Assembly: GCA_030169165.1 (NCBI GenBank)
Contig: CM058041.1
Location: 27,916,622 to 27,980,621 of the forward strand
Direction: 5' to 3'
Source: Centaurea solstitialis
Lineage: Eukaryota > Streptophyta > Magnoliopsida > Asterales > Asteraceae
Length of the DNA stretch: 64,000 nucleotides
Shown: in pieces, positions 1 through 10,275 of the stretch
Position numbering within the stretch: position 1 is the first letter of the stretch
Layout: each line of letters begins with the position of its first letter
Position numbers and translations under genes: made by a program
The notes under the pieces: generated by a model
Told to the model about the DNA's origin: nothing
The model's input: only the letters and a program-made list of their open reading frames with translations
The model's database searches: none

Positions 1-96
1 GAAGAGTATATTTTGGTGACGTTGGTGCCTAGGGAAGGGTGTCAGGATGTCACCGTTGGTGCGATCAAGGTTGGGTTGGTTCCGTCAACTGCTTGA
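1..96 (+). CDS. PPO: Polyphenol oxidase, C-terminal end (partial, runs in from the left edge)
   Basis: The first 31 codons of the window are open in frame 1 and stop at TGA (94-96). The peptide begins EEYILVTLVPREGC and ends VGLVPSTA. It is nearly identical to the end of the better preserved fragment at 1662-2009, which carries the KFDVFV motif of the plant PPO C-terminal domain (PPO1_KFDV family). PPO is a plastid di-copper enzyme that oxidises phenols to quinones; its copper-binding part would lie left of the window. Whether the full gene is intact cannot be seen. The ending without a long tail and the good codon agreement with the second copy suggest a real gene end. Confidence 0.72.
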   Translation, partial: EEYILVTLVPREGCQDVTVGAIKVGLVPSTA

Positions 97-110
97 ATGG
101 TTTATTATAT

Positions 111-158
111 TTGTCTGTGTGTCTGTCCGTCTGTCTGTCTGTATGTCTGTCTGTTTGC
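111..158 (+). repeat. TCTG/TGTC microsatellite
   Basis: An imperfect tetranucleotide run in the presumed 3' UTR of the first PPO copy. A shorter version at 2060-2090 in copy B shows that repeat number changed after the duplication. Confidence 0.85.
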
Positions 159-1661
159 TTTCAATAATCGAGACCTTGCATTTCATTGCATGGTTATGTA
201 CGACTTCTTATTTCAGTAATAATAAGTTGCATGTTTATTGAATATATTCTTTTCCATATGAAGTTGTTATCATGTTTTACTGATTTAAGTTTCTTAACAT
301 CTATCTTTATGCCTAATTTTCTAACTTAATAATCATAACCTTGCTTTAATATATATCATGGAGCTAGGAAAACCAATAGGATCTAAAGATACTACAATGT
401 TATCAAGATAGTAAAATTAATTGAAATCTTGTAAAATCGATATTAATTGTAGAAAATAATATAAATGACTAAAACGAAAATACAATGATATGAAGAATTT
501 GTGTTGGTTATTGGTGCAATATGTTGCAAGCTATATATATAAATTAATTATGAACTCTTCTTCCACGCAACAAATTGACGTATTTTTCATTTTAAAAAAC
601 CTTTTTATGGCGATTTATTAAGAACCCGAAACTAGCAAGACGCTAGCCTGGAAGAACCAAAAGTGATGATCATAGCGACCTCTTACAAGACCACGACTAT
701 TGCCAACTAAGGTTTTTTCCCAGACAACTCCTAATACAAACCCATGAATACACGACCGACTGAATTTCGTTTGCGACTGAATTTCCATAACCTTGGATAT
801 GTTGTGCACTTGTGCTCTCTACTTTCTTGAGGGACGGATGGATTCGCATTGGTGATAGTTATCACCTACCTTAACTAAAAGAAGTTGATCCTATTTCTTA
901 TTTTAAAATTGAATGTGAAATGGACTATTATGCTCTTTCAGGATATTTTAATTTAATTTAATTATTACGTAACAAAATTAACTCAATTTAATCTAGATCG
1001 TTGATGGTTCTATTATATGGTTATTAATAGTTTATAATGGAGGTTTGCAAATGAAACATCCCCTATAAATATAAACGAATATGAATAAACAAACAAAACC
1101 ATTGTCCATGTTCGTTCACTTAAATACGCAAATGAAAAAATGCGTTTGTGTGTTAAATAAACGAACATAAATGAATTTTCCGCCAAACGGTTCACGAACG
1201 ATTTGCTAAATATTCGGTTTTTTTACACCCTTACATGCATGTGGTGTAAGTAGGAAACAACCATTCTAGAAGATCATTTAATAACTTCATTTCTTAATGC
1301 ATGCTTCTTATGGACACATGTTTTAAACGTTTTGGATGTATCTGTAGCCTCGCTACCTGGATGGCGATAAAAAAAATACATAAACTGATGATGTCATGGT
1401 GTATTTTTTTTCTTAATATCGTATTAATATTATATAAATATAATATTTGCACTAACAAATATGGAAAAAGTATCCTTCAAAATTCACCTACATCAATTTC
1501 TCATTAATTTAATAATTTCAATTTTATAATTTACATTTTATATCCTTAGGGTTAGTTATTTAAATTACTTTTTATCCCTTGGTTTTTCATTTTTTTCACT
1601 TTACATACTAACATAAATAATATACATGAACTAAAATGTATTAATTTTTTTTCTTTTCAAA

Positions 1662-2009
1662 GAGGATAAGAAGAAATCCTATGAGATATAGTATATTAAT
1701 GATATCAGGCTCGATGGCGAGAAGTTTGTGAAGTTTGATGTCTTTGTAGATGACCTAGACGATGATGGTAGCGCTTGCAGTCCACTAGACAGTGAGTTTG
1801 CGGGTAGTTTCTCGCAATTGGGGCATTTTCGTGGGCACAACATGTTGATGAGTAGTGGGGCAACGTTCGGGTTGAACGAGTTGTTGGACGACGTGCAAGC
1901 CGAGGATGACGAGTATATTTTGGTGACATTGGTGCCTAGGGAAGGGTGCAAGGATGTCACGGTTGGTGTGATCAAAGTTGGGTTGGTTCCGTCAATTGCT
2001 TATGGATGA
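1662..2009 (+). pseudogene. PPO: Polyphenol oxidase C-terminal domain fragment
   Basis: An open frame from 1692 to TGA at 2007-2009 encodes the plant PPO C-terminal domain. It starts RLDGEKFVKFDVFVDD, then EFAGSF, a region with the expected hydrophobic pattern, DDEYILVTLVPREGC, and ends IKVGLVPSIAYG. In the same frame an acidic/lysine-rich linker (EDKKKSYEI) is readable from 1662 but is cut by a TAG at 1689-1691. The tyrosinase-like copper-binding domain that makes up about two thirds of a normal PPO (roughly 550-600 residues) is absent; AT-rich DNA lies upstream instead. The fragment therefore cannot encode an active oxidase. The sequence TTCTTTTCAAAG just before 1661 looks like a splice acceptor, so an exon role is a weak alternative, but dicot PPO genes usually lack introns. 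Confidence 0.75.
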
Positions 2010-2590
2010 TTGATTAGCATGGATGCATGCATCAATATAATGTCGACCAACATTATATTTGTTTGGGTGTCTGTTCTGTCTGTCTGTTTTCAATAATCGA
2101 GACCTTGCATTTCATTACATATGGTTAAGTACAACTTCTTATTTCAGTAATAATAAGCTGCATGTTTATTGCATATATTTTCTCTATAGGAAGTTGTTAT
2201 CATGTTTTATTGATTTAAGTTTCTTATCATTTATCTTTATACCTAATTTTCTAACCTAATAATACTAATCATAATTAACTTGCGTATATCACCACGAGAT
2301 GGAGCTAGGAGAACCTATAGGATCTAAAGATACTACAATGTTATCAAGATAGTAAAATTAATTGAAATCCAGTAAAATCAATATTGTAGAAAATAGTACA
2401 AGAGACTACAACAAAAATAGGACGACATGAAAGAATTTGTGTTGGTTATAAATAGCAAACATAAAAAATTAGGTGCATTCGATGAATTTATTGCTAGATA
2501 AATAAAGTAATTATGAACTCTCACAGGTTGGGTTGAAACATTTGAACAACTCAACCCAATATTTAATAATTTGAAAAATTTCAACCCAAC

Positions 2591-3020
2591 CAGGGGCGGA
2601 CCTACTTAGGTGTCAATGGTGGCACGTGCCACCGTACCATTCCTCTGTCGCAGTGTAAAAAAAATAGGGTCGTGAAAGGTGTCACCATATTAATTTGATG
2701 TGTGCCACCATAAATATTTTGAAACTGCAATTAAGATACAAATCTTCCTTGGTTGGAGTGGTAAGTTCCTTATTTTTTAAAGGAGAGATGTCATGGGTTC
2801 AAATCTTGTTAGAGTCATTTTTATAGTTATTAACTTTTAATATCAATTTTTTTATGTTTCTAAAAAAATTGTACTAACAAGAATCAAACCCGAGACCTTT
2901 CATTTAAAAAGCAAATAACCAACCACTAAACCAATAGTGTTTTTATTAAAAAGTTATCTATAGATGTTTTTTATAGTCAAATGATGCCACCGTTTAAAAA
3001 AATTTCTAGGTCCGCCCCTG
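2591..3020. mobile_element. hAT-type MITE with 8-bp TSD
   Basis: Perfect terminal inverted repeats CAGGGGCGGACCTA / TAGGTCCGCCCCTG are flanked by identical 8-bp duplications, AACCCAAC (2583-2590 and 3021-3028), as expected for the hAT superfamily. The 430-bp element codes for no transposase, so it is non-autonomous. Both arms contain tRNA-like pol III boxes: A-like GGTTGGAGTGGTAAG at 2751 with B-like GGGTTCAAATC at 2795, and the reverse-strand counterparts at about 2919-2932 and 2881-2891. A decayed relative lies at 31779-31915. Confidence 0.9.
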
Positions 3021-3195
3021 AACCCAACCCAATCCGTAAAGGCTGGTCGGGTTGATGTTTTGGCACACCAAATATTTCCCTAACCTTGGATATATTATGT
3101 TCTCTACTTTCTTGAGGGACAGTTGGATTCATATTGGTGATAGTTATCACCTAACTTAATTAAAAGAATTTGATCTTATCTATATATATATTAAA

Positions 3196-4331
3196 GGGTA
3201 AAATATGATTTAACCCCTAAACTTTGTGCTTAAAAATGGTTTAACCCCTAAACTTTTTTAATGAGTGTTTTAATCCTTAAACTTGTTATAATGAATGTTT
3301 TAATCCCTAAACTTGTTATAGTTAATTGTTTTAGCCACTTGACTTGCTATAGCAGGTTACCACACTTTTAAAAATCATTTTAATCTCTAAACTTATTGAT
3401 AAAATATGATTTAACCCTTAAACTTTTTACTTAAAATGGTTTAACCCCTAAACTTTTTTAACGAATGTTATAATCCTTAAACTTTTTATAGTATTTGATT
3501 AAATACCTAAATTTGTTGAACCTAATTATTTTTATCCCTAACATAATTTAATACAACATTCTGCCGGCTAAACCCGTTACCATCCATTCATAAATGGAAA
3601 AACCCTACATCAATTCGTCTCTAGTCCATTATAGTTTGCAACTCGGTCAAATCGATATTTTCGTCAATAATCTCTTCGTAAACTCGTTGGTACATTTCAT
3701 TTGATTTCATTTCTGTCATTTATGTGCTTGATTTGGTCCGCATTTGATGTTCGCCGTGAAATCTACACATTAAATTTTAGGTAACTTTGCATCACGATGA
3801 ACACAGAATCACCAAACGTCTTATGATTATTTTTTTTGTTAAATTTTTGGTTAATTTGATTCATTAGTCTATTGTTGTTTCATACCCTAAATTTTATTGA
3901 CCGATCAAGGGATGTGACATCAAAAAATGCAAGTTATTCAAGATCATGTGTTTTTGAAGTACTTCAAACAAGTGTTAAACATTCATTAGAGATAAAAAAA
4001 AATTAGGTTAATAAGTTTAGGTATTTAATCAAATACTATAAAAAGTTCAAGGATTATAACGTTCATCAAAAAGTTTAGGGGTTAAACCATTTAAAATTAA
4101 AAAGTTTAAGGCTTAAATCATATATTGTAAACAAGTTTAAGGATTAAAGTGATTTTTAAAAGTATGGTAACCTGCTATAGCAGGTCAAGTGACTAAAACA
4201 ATTAATTATAACAAGTTTAGGGATTAAAACATTCATTATAACAAGTTTTGGGATTAAAACACTCATTAAAAAAGTTTAGGGGTTAAATCATTTTTAAGCA
4301 CAAAGTTTGGGGGTTAAATCATATTTTACCC
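3196..4331. mobile_element. Foldback MULE nested in the Helitron, 9-bp TSD
   Basis: Long inverted arms (about 200 bp) begin GGGTAAAATATGATTTAACC and end as the reverse complement. The flanking duplication is TATATTAAA at 3187-3195 and 4332-4340, the 9-bp length typical of Mutator-like elements. The arms contain repeated 'CCCTAAACTT' steps. The interior (about 3540-4000) has no transposase and nothing I recognise. Confidence 0.9.
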
Positions 4332-4699
4332 TATATTAAAAGAGGGTTTTTGCTATGTGATAATTATGAAATTGAGCCATTTCATTGGTCAATTAAAGAA
4401 TAATCATCAAATGATGATATCATTAATTATTCTTATCTTTTTAATACCATAATTATCTTTATAATTTACATTTTGTATCCTTAGAATTATTTGATTAAAT
4501 TACTTTTTATCCCTTAGTTTATCATCTTTCACTTTACATATTTATCATATTAAGATAATAATATATATATATATTAATTAAAATGTATTAAAATTTTTGT
4601 TTTTATTTTTAATAAATTATACCATTATAATCGTCTCGACAATACCTTCAAAATGAGTTCAATATTGAATTTTTTTTAATTTAACTACATTATTAAAAT

Positions 4700-5345
4700 T
4701 AGATATAAATTAATTTGTTTAGATTTTATTACAATTATATTCTTGATATTCTTGAAATTTAAAGATTTCATATTTTTAACCTAACTATTTTTATAGATTA
4801 TTTATTTGTAATTAATTTTATTTTATTTAAAACTCAATTGCTGATATCTTGAAAATTTAAAGATTATATCTTTTTAATCTAACTATTTTTATAGATTATT
4901 TATAAGTAATTAAATTTTATTTTATTTAAAACTCAATTGCTGATATTAATGAAATTTAAAGATTATATCTTTTTAATCTAACTATTTTTATAGATTATTT
5001 ATAAGTAATTAAATTTTATTTATTTAAAATCCTACACATAAAAAAATTACATATTTTATTTTTGAATTCCTTCAGTTATAAAAATAGATATAAATTAATT
5101 TATTTAGATTTTATTACAATTTTATTCTTCATATTTTTGAAACTTAAAGATTTCATCTTTTTAACCTAACTATTTTTATAGATTATTTATAAGTAAAGAA
5201 ATTTTATTTTATTTAAAACTCAATTGCTAATCTTCTTGAAATTTAAATATTTCATCTTTTTAATCTAACTATTTTTATAGATTATTTATAAATAATTATA
5301 TTTTATTTAATTTAAAATCCTACAAATAAAAAACACTACATATTT
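4700..5345 (+). repeat. AT-rich tandem repeats inside the Helitron
   Basis: The block CTAACTATTTTTATAGATTATT recurs at about 4781, 4878, 4979, 5167 and 5265, giving a period near 98 bp with one double step. AACTCAATTGCTGATAT-like blocks lie between copies. The units have diverged and are non-coding. Confidence 0.8.
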
Positions 5346-6092
5346 TATTTTTGAATCCCTCCAGTTTTAAAATCATGCAAGAAATTTGAATATTTTTACA
5401 AAAGAATAATAAATTTTCAATTTTTGAAATTTTAACAGTTATTAAATAACTAAAATATCTATTGTAATAAGCAATTGTAATGGCAATTGTGGTGTAACAT
5501 ATAATTTACCTAACTAATTAATTGGTAATGACAATTGTCATGTAAATGTCTATTCTTATTAAAAATTAAAAGAACATGTTTAAAATACCCGTATATTATA
5601 CGGGTTATTAACTAGTTTCTTATTTTAAAATTGAATGTGAAATAGACCATTATGCTCTTTCAGGATATTTTAATTTGAATATTAAACTTAATTTATTTTT
5701 TACTTAACAAAAATAACTCAATTTAATCTAAAATGTTGATTGTTCTAGTATATGGTTATTAAGTAGTTTGTAATGGAGGTTTGTGAATGAAATATCCCTA
5801 TATATATATAAACGAATATGAATGAACGAATGAGACCATTAATTGTCCATGTTCGTTCATATAAATACCCGAATAACAAATGTGTTCATGAGTTAAATAA
5901 ACGAACATAAATGAATTTTCTGCCAAACAATTCACGAACGGTTTGCTAAATGTTCAATTCATTTACAGTCCGGCATGCATGTGGTACCATTCTAGAGGAT
6001 CATTTAATAACCTTATTTCTTAACCCATGCTTCTTGTGGGCACTATGTTTTAAATGTTTGAGATGTATGTATAGTCTTGCTACCTAGACGTC

Positions 6093-6309
6093 GAGATATA
6101 AGCAGACCAGTATGAGATGTAAAGATAATCAAATGGGTCCGGTTTAGCCCTAGACTAGCAAGGGACCGAGACTAGGACCGAGCGGGACTGTTTGAAATCG
6201 CCAGTTAAAGACTTTTAACTGGTTACACTTTTAGGTAAAAATCAAGGTTTAATCCAGGACCGGTTATGAGAACAGCTCAATCTTTATTTGTAAATTTGTT
6301 TTTAAAAAT
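6093..6309. other. Unannotated spacer between the duplication and the LINE remnant
   Basis: I see no gene or clear repeat end here. The segment is somewhat richer in G+C than its surroundings, with repeated GGACCG/GGTCC words. Confidence 0.4.
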
Positions 6310-7262
6310 ATTTTTTTTTGGAAAGGGTAAAACCCTGACAATTTTATAAAAAGAAAAAAAGAGTACAAATAGCACACTAAGGAACCCACAAGTTGAGGAC
6401 TCAAAGCGGCACGCCAAAAAAGAGTAACACCAAAAGAACCATCAAAAGGAAAAACCACATCCCAAGAAACAAAAGAAAGAAAGGAAAACTAATGCTCCGT
6501 CTTGGGAATCAACTGTCTGTCAGCTTCCGAAAGCTGCTTACACTGTTTAAAAAAGTAAACCACCTGTTTCTCTATCCACGTAGCCATCTGAGTAACAGTA
6601 GGCCAATCCCTCTCAGCTAACCTACGATCAATATCTTGTTTTTGCCGTAGCCAAGTGCCATACGGGGTTCCCAGAGTTGCATTAGACGGCGCATCCTCCA
6701 CAAGTTCAGCATCATACTCAGTATCCGAATCTGAACCATCATCATCACTAATAATCTGTCTATCCGGGAGGGTAAATCCTTTTAACGTACCATCAGGTTC
6801 CTTACCAAAGACTCTTTCCCACCTCCCAATGAAATAATTCAACTTTGTGCGACTCCAAGAATCAATAATTACATGCTCAAGTCCCACACCTCTTTTTTCA
6901 ATAAAATCATCAACTTCTTTTTTGTCTAAAATCCACTGCGGGTCCTCTTCTAACACAGTAAACTGATTGGAAACTTTAACTGGCATAGGAATCCTCTCAG
7001 TATTAAATTTAGGAGCCTTAGGAGAGGGGTTTTCATCATTAAGCTTTGTCTTACCTTTATCAAGTGGGTCAATCGTAGGTAAAATAACTTTGGACACGTA
7101 CCTTTGGTTGATTTTGATGCCAGTATTAAAAGCAACCTTAGGCCCCACTTTCAAAGGATCAACCTTCTTTTTCCTCTTTGGGAATTTGAACCGATCATCC
7201 TTAGGTATAGAGGATTCACCAACATCATGGTTAACCTTTAGTATGTTTTTGTATTTATTTTA
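6310..7262 (-). mobile_element. LINE-like retrotransposon remnant
   Basis: Read on the minus strand, an open protein-coding stretch (stop at 6489) is followed by a T-rich untranslated tail, a TATAAAATTGTCAGGG-like end and an A tract (about 6311-6319). This is the layout of a plant L1-type 3' end. The reverse transcriptase ORF is missing between coding part and tail, so the copy is internally deleted or an unusual derivative. I could not find a convincing TSD. Confidence 0.5.
6489..7154 (-). pseudogene. Probable LINE ORF1-type protein remnant, uncertain
   Basis: A 221-codon minus-strand ORF; the frame stays open upstream to about 7259, so the ATG at 7154 need not be the original start. The N-terminal part is lysine-rich (KFPKRKKKVDPLK just upstream of the ATG). 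A VSNQFTVLEEDP stretch resembles the short motif often seen after the zinc knuckle of plant LINE ORF1 proteins. An acidic stretch follows (SDDDGSDSDTEYDAELVED), then a basic helical C-terminus (WLRQKQDIDRRLAERDW). No RNA-recognition or zinc-knuckle domain remains in the visible part. The LINE-type tail behind it supports a retroelement origin; a captured host gene is possible. The assignment is by context, not by a confident domain match. Confidence 0.4.
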
Positions 7263-7349
7263 AATTGTATTTTTAAGTTATTTGATTGAAGAGGAGCATG
7301 TATTTTTAAGTGTATCTCCATAATTATCATATTAATTAATAATATTAAT

Positions 7350-7559
7350 GGGGTGTTCGGTATTACGTTAGAAAACAACTTATGCTTACATGAAAAGTGT
7401 TTATCTCCTTCTAGGAAAAGTTAAAACTGGTTGTTGCTTAAAAACGACTTATCGGCTTCTGGGAGAAGTCATAAGCACTCCCTAGTTATCTTAAACTTAT
7501 TTCCTTCCCTACAATGGAATAAGTCAATAAGTTGTTTTCAAACAATCCCAAACACCCCC
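7350..7559. mobile_element. MITE with GGGGTGTT termini
   Basis: Left end GGGGTGTTCGGTATT and right end AATCCCAAACACCCCC are imperfect inverted repeats about 210 bp apart. This is typical of small hAT- or Harbinger-type MITEs. No clean TSD, so the superfamily is undecided. It is non-coding. Confidence 0.6.
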
Positions 7560-7734
7560 TAGTTATCTTAAACTAGTCGCTTAGGATGGATCTCACAAAT
7601 CTCACATGTTTTGTAGTTCTCAAATGATTAAACCCCTATGTGTGTGTGTAGGGTTAGGTTTAAAGGAAAACTTCAAAGAAGCGAAAATCGAGAAACATTG
7701 CATAGTCGTCCATCTGCATCGTATACAATTGTGC

Positions 7735-7835
7735 ATAACAATAAATTGTAATATACACATGTGTTTATGCACAAGTGCAGGATGTACTGTGCATAAAAAC
7801 CAAAAAACAACTTAATTTACTGTTATGCACAAGTG
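7735..7835. repeat. Palindromic repeat with TTGTGCATAAC / TTATGCACAAG words
   Basis: TTGTGCATAACA, TTATGCACAAGTGCA and their reverse complements recur within 100 bp. The same word order in inverse orientation (CTTGTGCATAAC-GTAAATTAAGTT) occurs at 11386-11408 and, after the SINE/Athila insertion, at 25520-25590, so this is a copy of an interspersed repeat. Confidence 0.6.
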
Positions 7836-8739
7836 CATACTGTCTAAATGGATGGCTAAGAGGGTGTTCCTCGGTTTTTTGTTTTTTAGTACGTTCATAC
7901 AAGAATAGTAATCAGATAAGAGATAAGAAATTATTGTCGAATCAGAGGAATTCTAATTTAGAGGGGCTAGAAGTTCTTAAATTTAGCTTGTCTAGCAAAT
8001 TTATGCAATCAAGAAATTAAGTTAATATAAGATACGTGATTAATCTTGATTCTAACTCTTGTGAGATTTTAGATAGAAATTAGATTTGTAATGTGTGTAG
8101 ACAAAAAGAAAACAAAAATACCATGAATATTATGACTTTTATTTATAAAAATATTGAAATGAAGAAATATTTTATATTAGTCAAAAGAAAGTTATGAGTA
8201 AGTGAGTCATTAAGTACAGTAGTACACTAATATATTAATATATAATAAATAAATGGCGTCCACATAAATATCTATTTTATGTAAAAAATATGGATTAAAA
8301 GAGAACTCGTAACTTAGGTGATAAAACATACCATTGTAAAAATCTATAGTTTAATATGTAGTTTTTAAAACCTTAGTTTAAATATTTTTTAAAATTTATA
8401 GGCTGATATCAAAATTAAATATAGTTAAATAAACTTTTAAAACAGAAAGAAATGAAATGAGAAAAACACAAAAAGAATGAACAATGGGAAAAACAAACAA
8501 ACGAGAGGGTCATAGATTCAAACATGGGCTCCTCAGGTACAAAGGAGTACGTCAAACCATGTGGGATTACAATGATTTTGTTTCTAAGCTAACATGGTAG
8601 AACTTGAACCCAATAAATTCAACTGTTATATCAGTGTTACATCATTTTTCCAGTATCTTATCGAAACCATCCCTTATGGTTTACCTAATCCATCCCTATC
8701 TTACCTACACTTTTATCTTATTAAATAATAAAAAATAAT
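7836..8739. other. AT-rich non-coding stretch
   Basis: No gene is visible; open frames are short and low in complexity. Around 8510-8610 there are tRNA-like fragments (AGATTCAAACATGGG and GAACTTGAACCC) that may be a decayed retroposon. Confidence 0.4.
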
Positions 8740-8822
8740 AAAAGAAGAAGAAGAGAGATAGAGAGAAAGAAGAGAAAGAAGAGAGAGAGGGGTGAGGGTG
8801 AGGGGGTGGGGGTGGGGGTGGG
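8740..8822 (+). repeat. GA-rich microsatellite followed by a G-rich tract (G-quadruplex candidate)
   Basis: An AGA/GAGA run leads into at least six runs of three to five G separated by T or TGA (8789-8822), for example GGGTGAGGGGGTGGGGG. It fits the G-quadruplex pattern on the plus strand. The minus-strand open frames here are proline/leucine-rich artefacts. Confidence 0.75.
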
Positions 8823-8968
8823 CGTCGCTCCCGGCTTGGAGAAACCGAAGCCAAGCAACCCGATGGAGACGGGATGGTGTTGCCCAAGCAACCCAACGAA
8901 ACCAAGGCTTGCCGATGCCATAGCGAATGGTTTTAGGCAACACTAAGGCTCACACTAATTGATAAACT

Positions 8969-9484
8969 TAGACCTGGCAAACGTGTCGTGTCGTGTCGAG
9001 TTCGTGTCGGGTTCAAAGTTAAACGGGTTGAAAATGTTTGACCCTAACCCGACCCGTTTAAATAAACGTGTCAGAAATCTCAACCCTAACCCGACCCGTT
9101 TAATAAACGGGTTGACCCGCTTAACCCGTTTAACATTTATAAAATTAAAAATCAAAAATTCACAAAAGTTTATGAATCCAAATTTTATAATTCAAACTTA
9201 TAAGATTGAACAAAATCCATTAACATTGTTATATTAAAATTCAAATAAATCGTAAATTAGTAAAAAGATCAAAAAAACTTTATATATACACAAACACACA
9301 CATGTATATGTATAAACGGGTTAGTCGGGTCATTTTCGAGTTGATATGTTTGACCCTGACCTTACCCGTTTAATTTTCGTGTCGTGTCGTGTCAACCCGT
9401 TTACGTAAACGGGTTAAAATCTGTTACCCAAACCCGTTTATTTCGTGTCGGGTTAGCGTGTCGTGTCACTTTTTACCAGGTCTA
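8969..9484. mobile_element. hAT-type MITE with 8-bp TSD
   Basis: Termini TAGACCTGGCAAA and TTTACCAGGTCTA are inverted repeats, flanked by GATAAACT at 8961-8968 and 9485-9492. Many subterminal ACCCGTTTAA and GTGTCGTGTCG words face both ways, as expected for transposase-binding arrays. No transposase is encoded. It is inserted in a GATAAGCT-rich repeat. Confidence 0.9.
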
Positions 9485-9492
9485 GATAAACT

Positions 9493-10275
9493 AGTTGATA
9501 ACCGATAAGAAAATTGGTAGCTGATAAGCTAGCTGGTGGTTGATAAGCTAGATGAACAATAAATTATGTTTAGCAAAATTAGCTTATGAATGTGTAAAAT
9601 GACTAAAAATGGTATCTTGAATAAATAATCTATTACAAATATTTTATAATATAATTAAACAAATCTCTATTAATATAATTAAAATAAATTTCAAATGATA
9701 TAACATGTTAATGGATACAAACAAAGTAATAAAAAGTTAAGTAATATATATTGATTGAAAGAATATAAATTTGATTATTATATATATACCATGATTTTAG
9801 AATTTGTTAAAATATTTTTTAAAGAAAGTCTACATTAATTGATGATTTAAATTACTGTTACATATAGCAAAAATAAGAATAAGTTTGCTCAACTTCAAAT
9901 ATCCTAACTATTAGTAATTTTAAAATAATATAAATAAAAATTAGATTGAATATTTTTATTAAATTATTTAATATGTTTTAAGTATCTATGAAATAAAAAA
10001 TATAGCTTTAATCATATGTAACTTACATATATATTTTAAAAGTTATTATATTTATAATTATTATATAATGTATAATTAAATTTAACTAATAACTAATTTT
10101 AATTACTATATATTAATATTTATTAATAATAAATAATATTTATTAGTATTTATTTTAGTTAATAATAGTTAATATTAATTAAGGGTATAACTAGAAGAAA
10201 ACAAAAAACAAAAAAACTCCTGATAAGCTATCCAAAGTAATTTTCAAAAAACTAGCTTATAAAAAATATATACCT
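9493..10275. mobile_element. Relict element with AGCTTAT/GATAAGCTAGC ends
   Basis: GATAAGCTAGCTGG-like sequence at 9520-9550 and AACTAGCTTATA at 10248-10260 are inverted relative to each other, with an AT-rich interior. A shorter, better defined relative is at 44112-44406. The interior has no coding potential. Confidence 0.45.

Larger units (their letters stand above)
1..1365 (+). repeat. Tandem duplication, copy A (PPO 3' end plus downstream DNA)
   Basis: Position 1 aligns with 1908, and the similarity continues through the 3' flank. Shared landmarks are the TCTG run, the stretch around 160-230 (2095-2165 in copy B), the TTCTTGAGGGAC block near 823 (3107), and the block ending near 1365 (6092). 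Copy A lacks the hAT element and the Helitron of copy B, so it preserves their uninterrupted target sites; the Helitron target is at 893/894. No gene other than the PPO end is visible here. The short open frames at 618-809 and 1013-1195 are not conserved as proteins. Confidence 0.8.
3179..5615 (+). mobile_element. Non-autonomous Helitron
   Basis: Starts TCTATATATATATT and ends with the hairpin ACCCG...CGGGT (5587-5605), eleven-odd bases before the terminal CTAG (5612-5615). It sits between A (3178) and T (5616), the standard Helitron target, with no duplication. The paralogous empty site is at 893/894 in copy A. No Rep/helicase reading frame is present. Without the nested MULE it is about 1.3 kb. 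Confidence 0.93.
1908..6092 (+). repeat. Tandem duplication, copy B, expanded by transposon insertions
   Basis: Homologous to 1-1365 but about three times as long. Most of the extra length is a hAT-like MITE (2591-3020) and a Helitron with a nested MULE (3179-5615). Outside these insertions the order of shared blocks matches copy A. The PPO end in copy B is part of a pseudogene. Confidence 0.78.
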
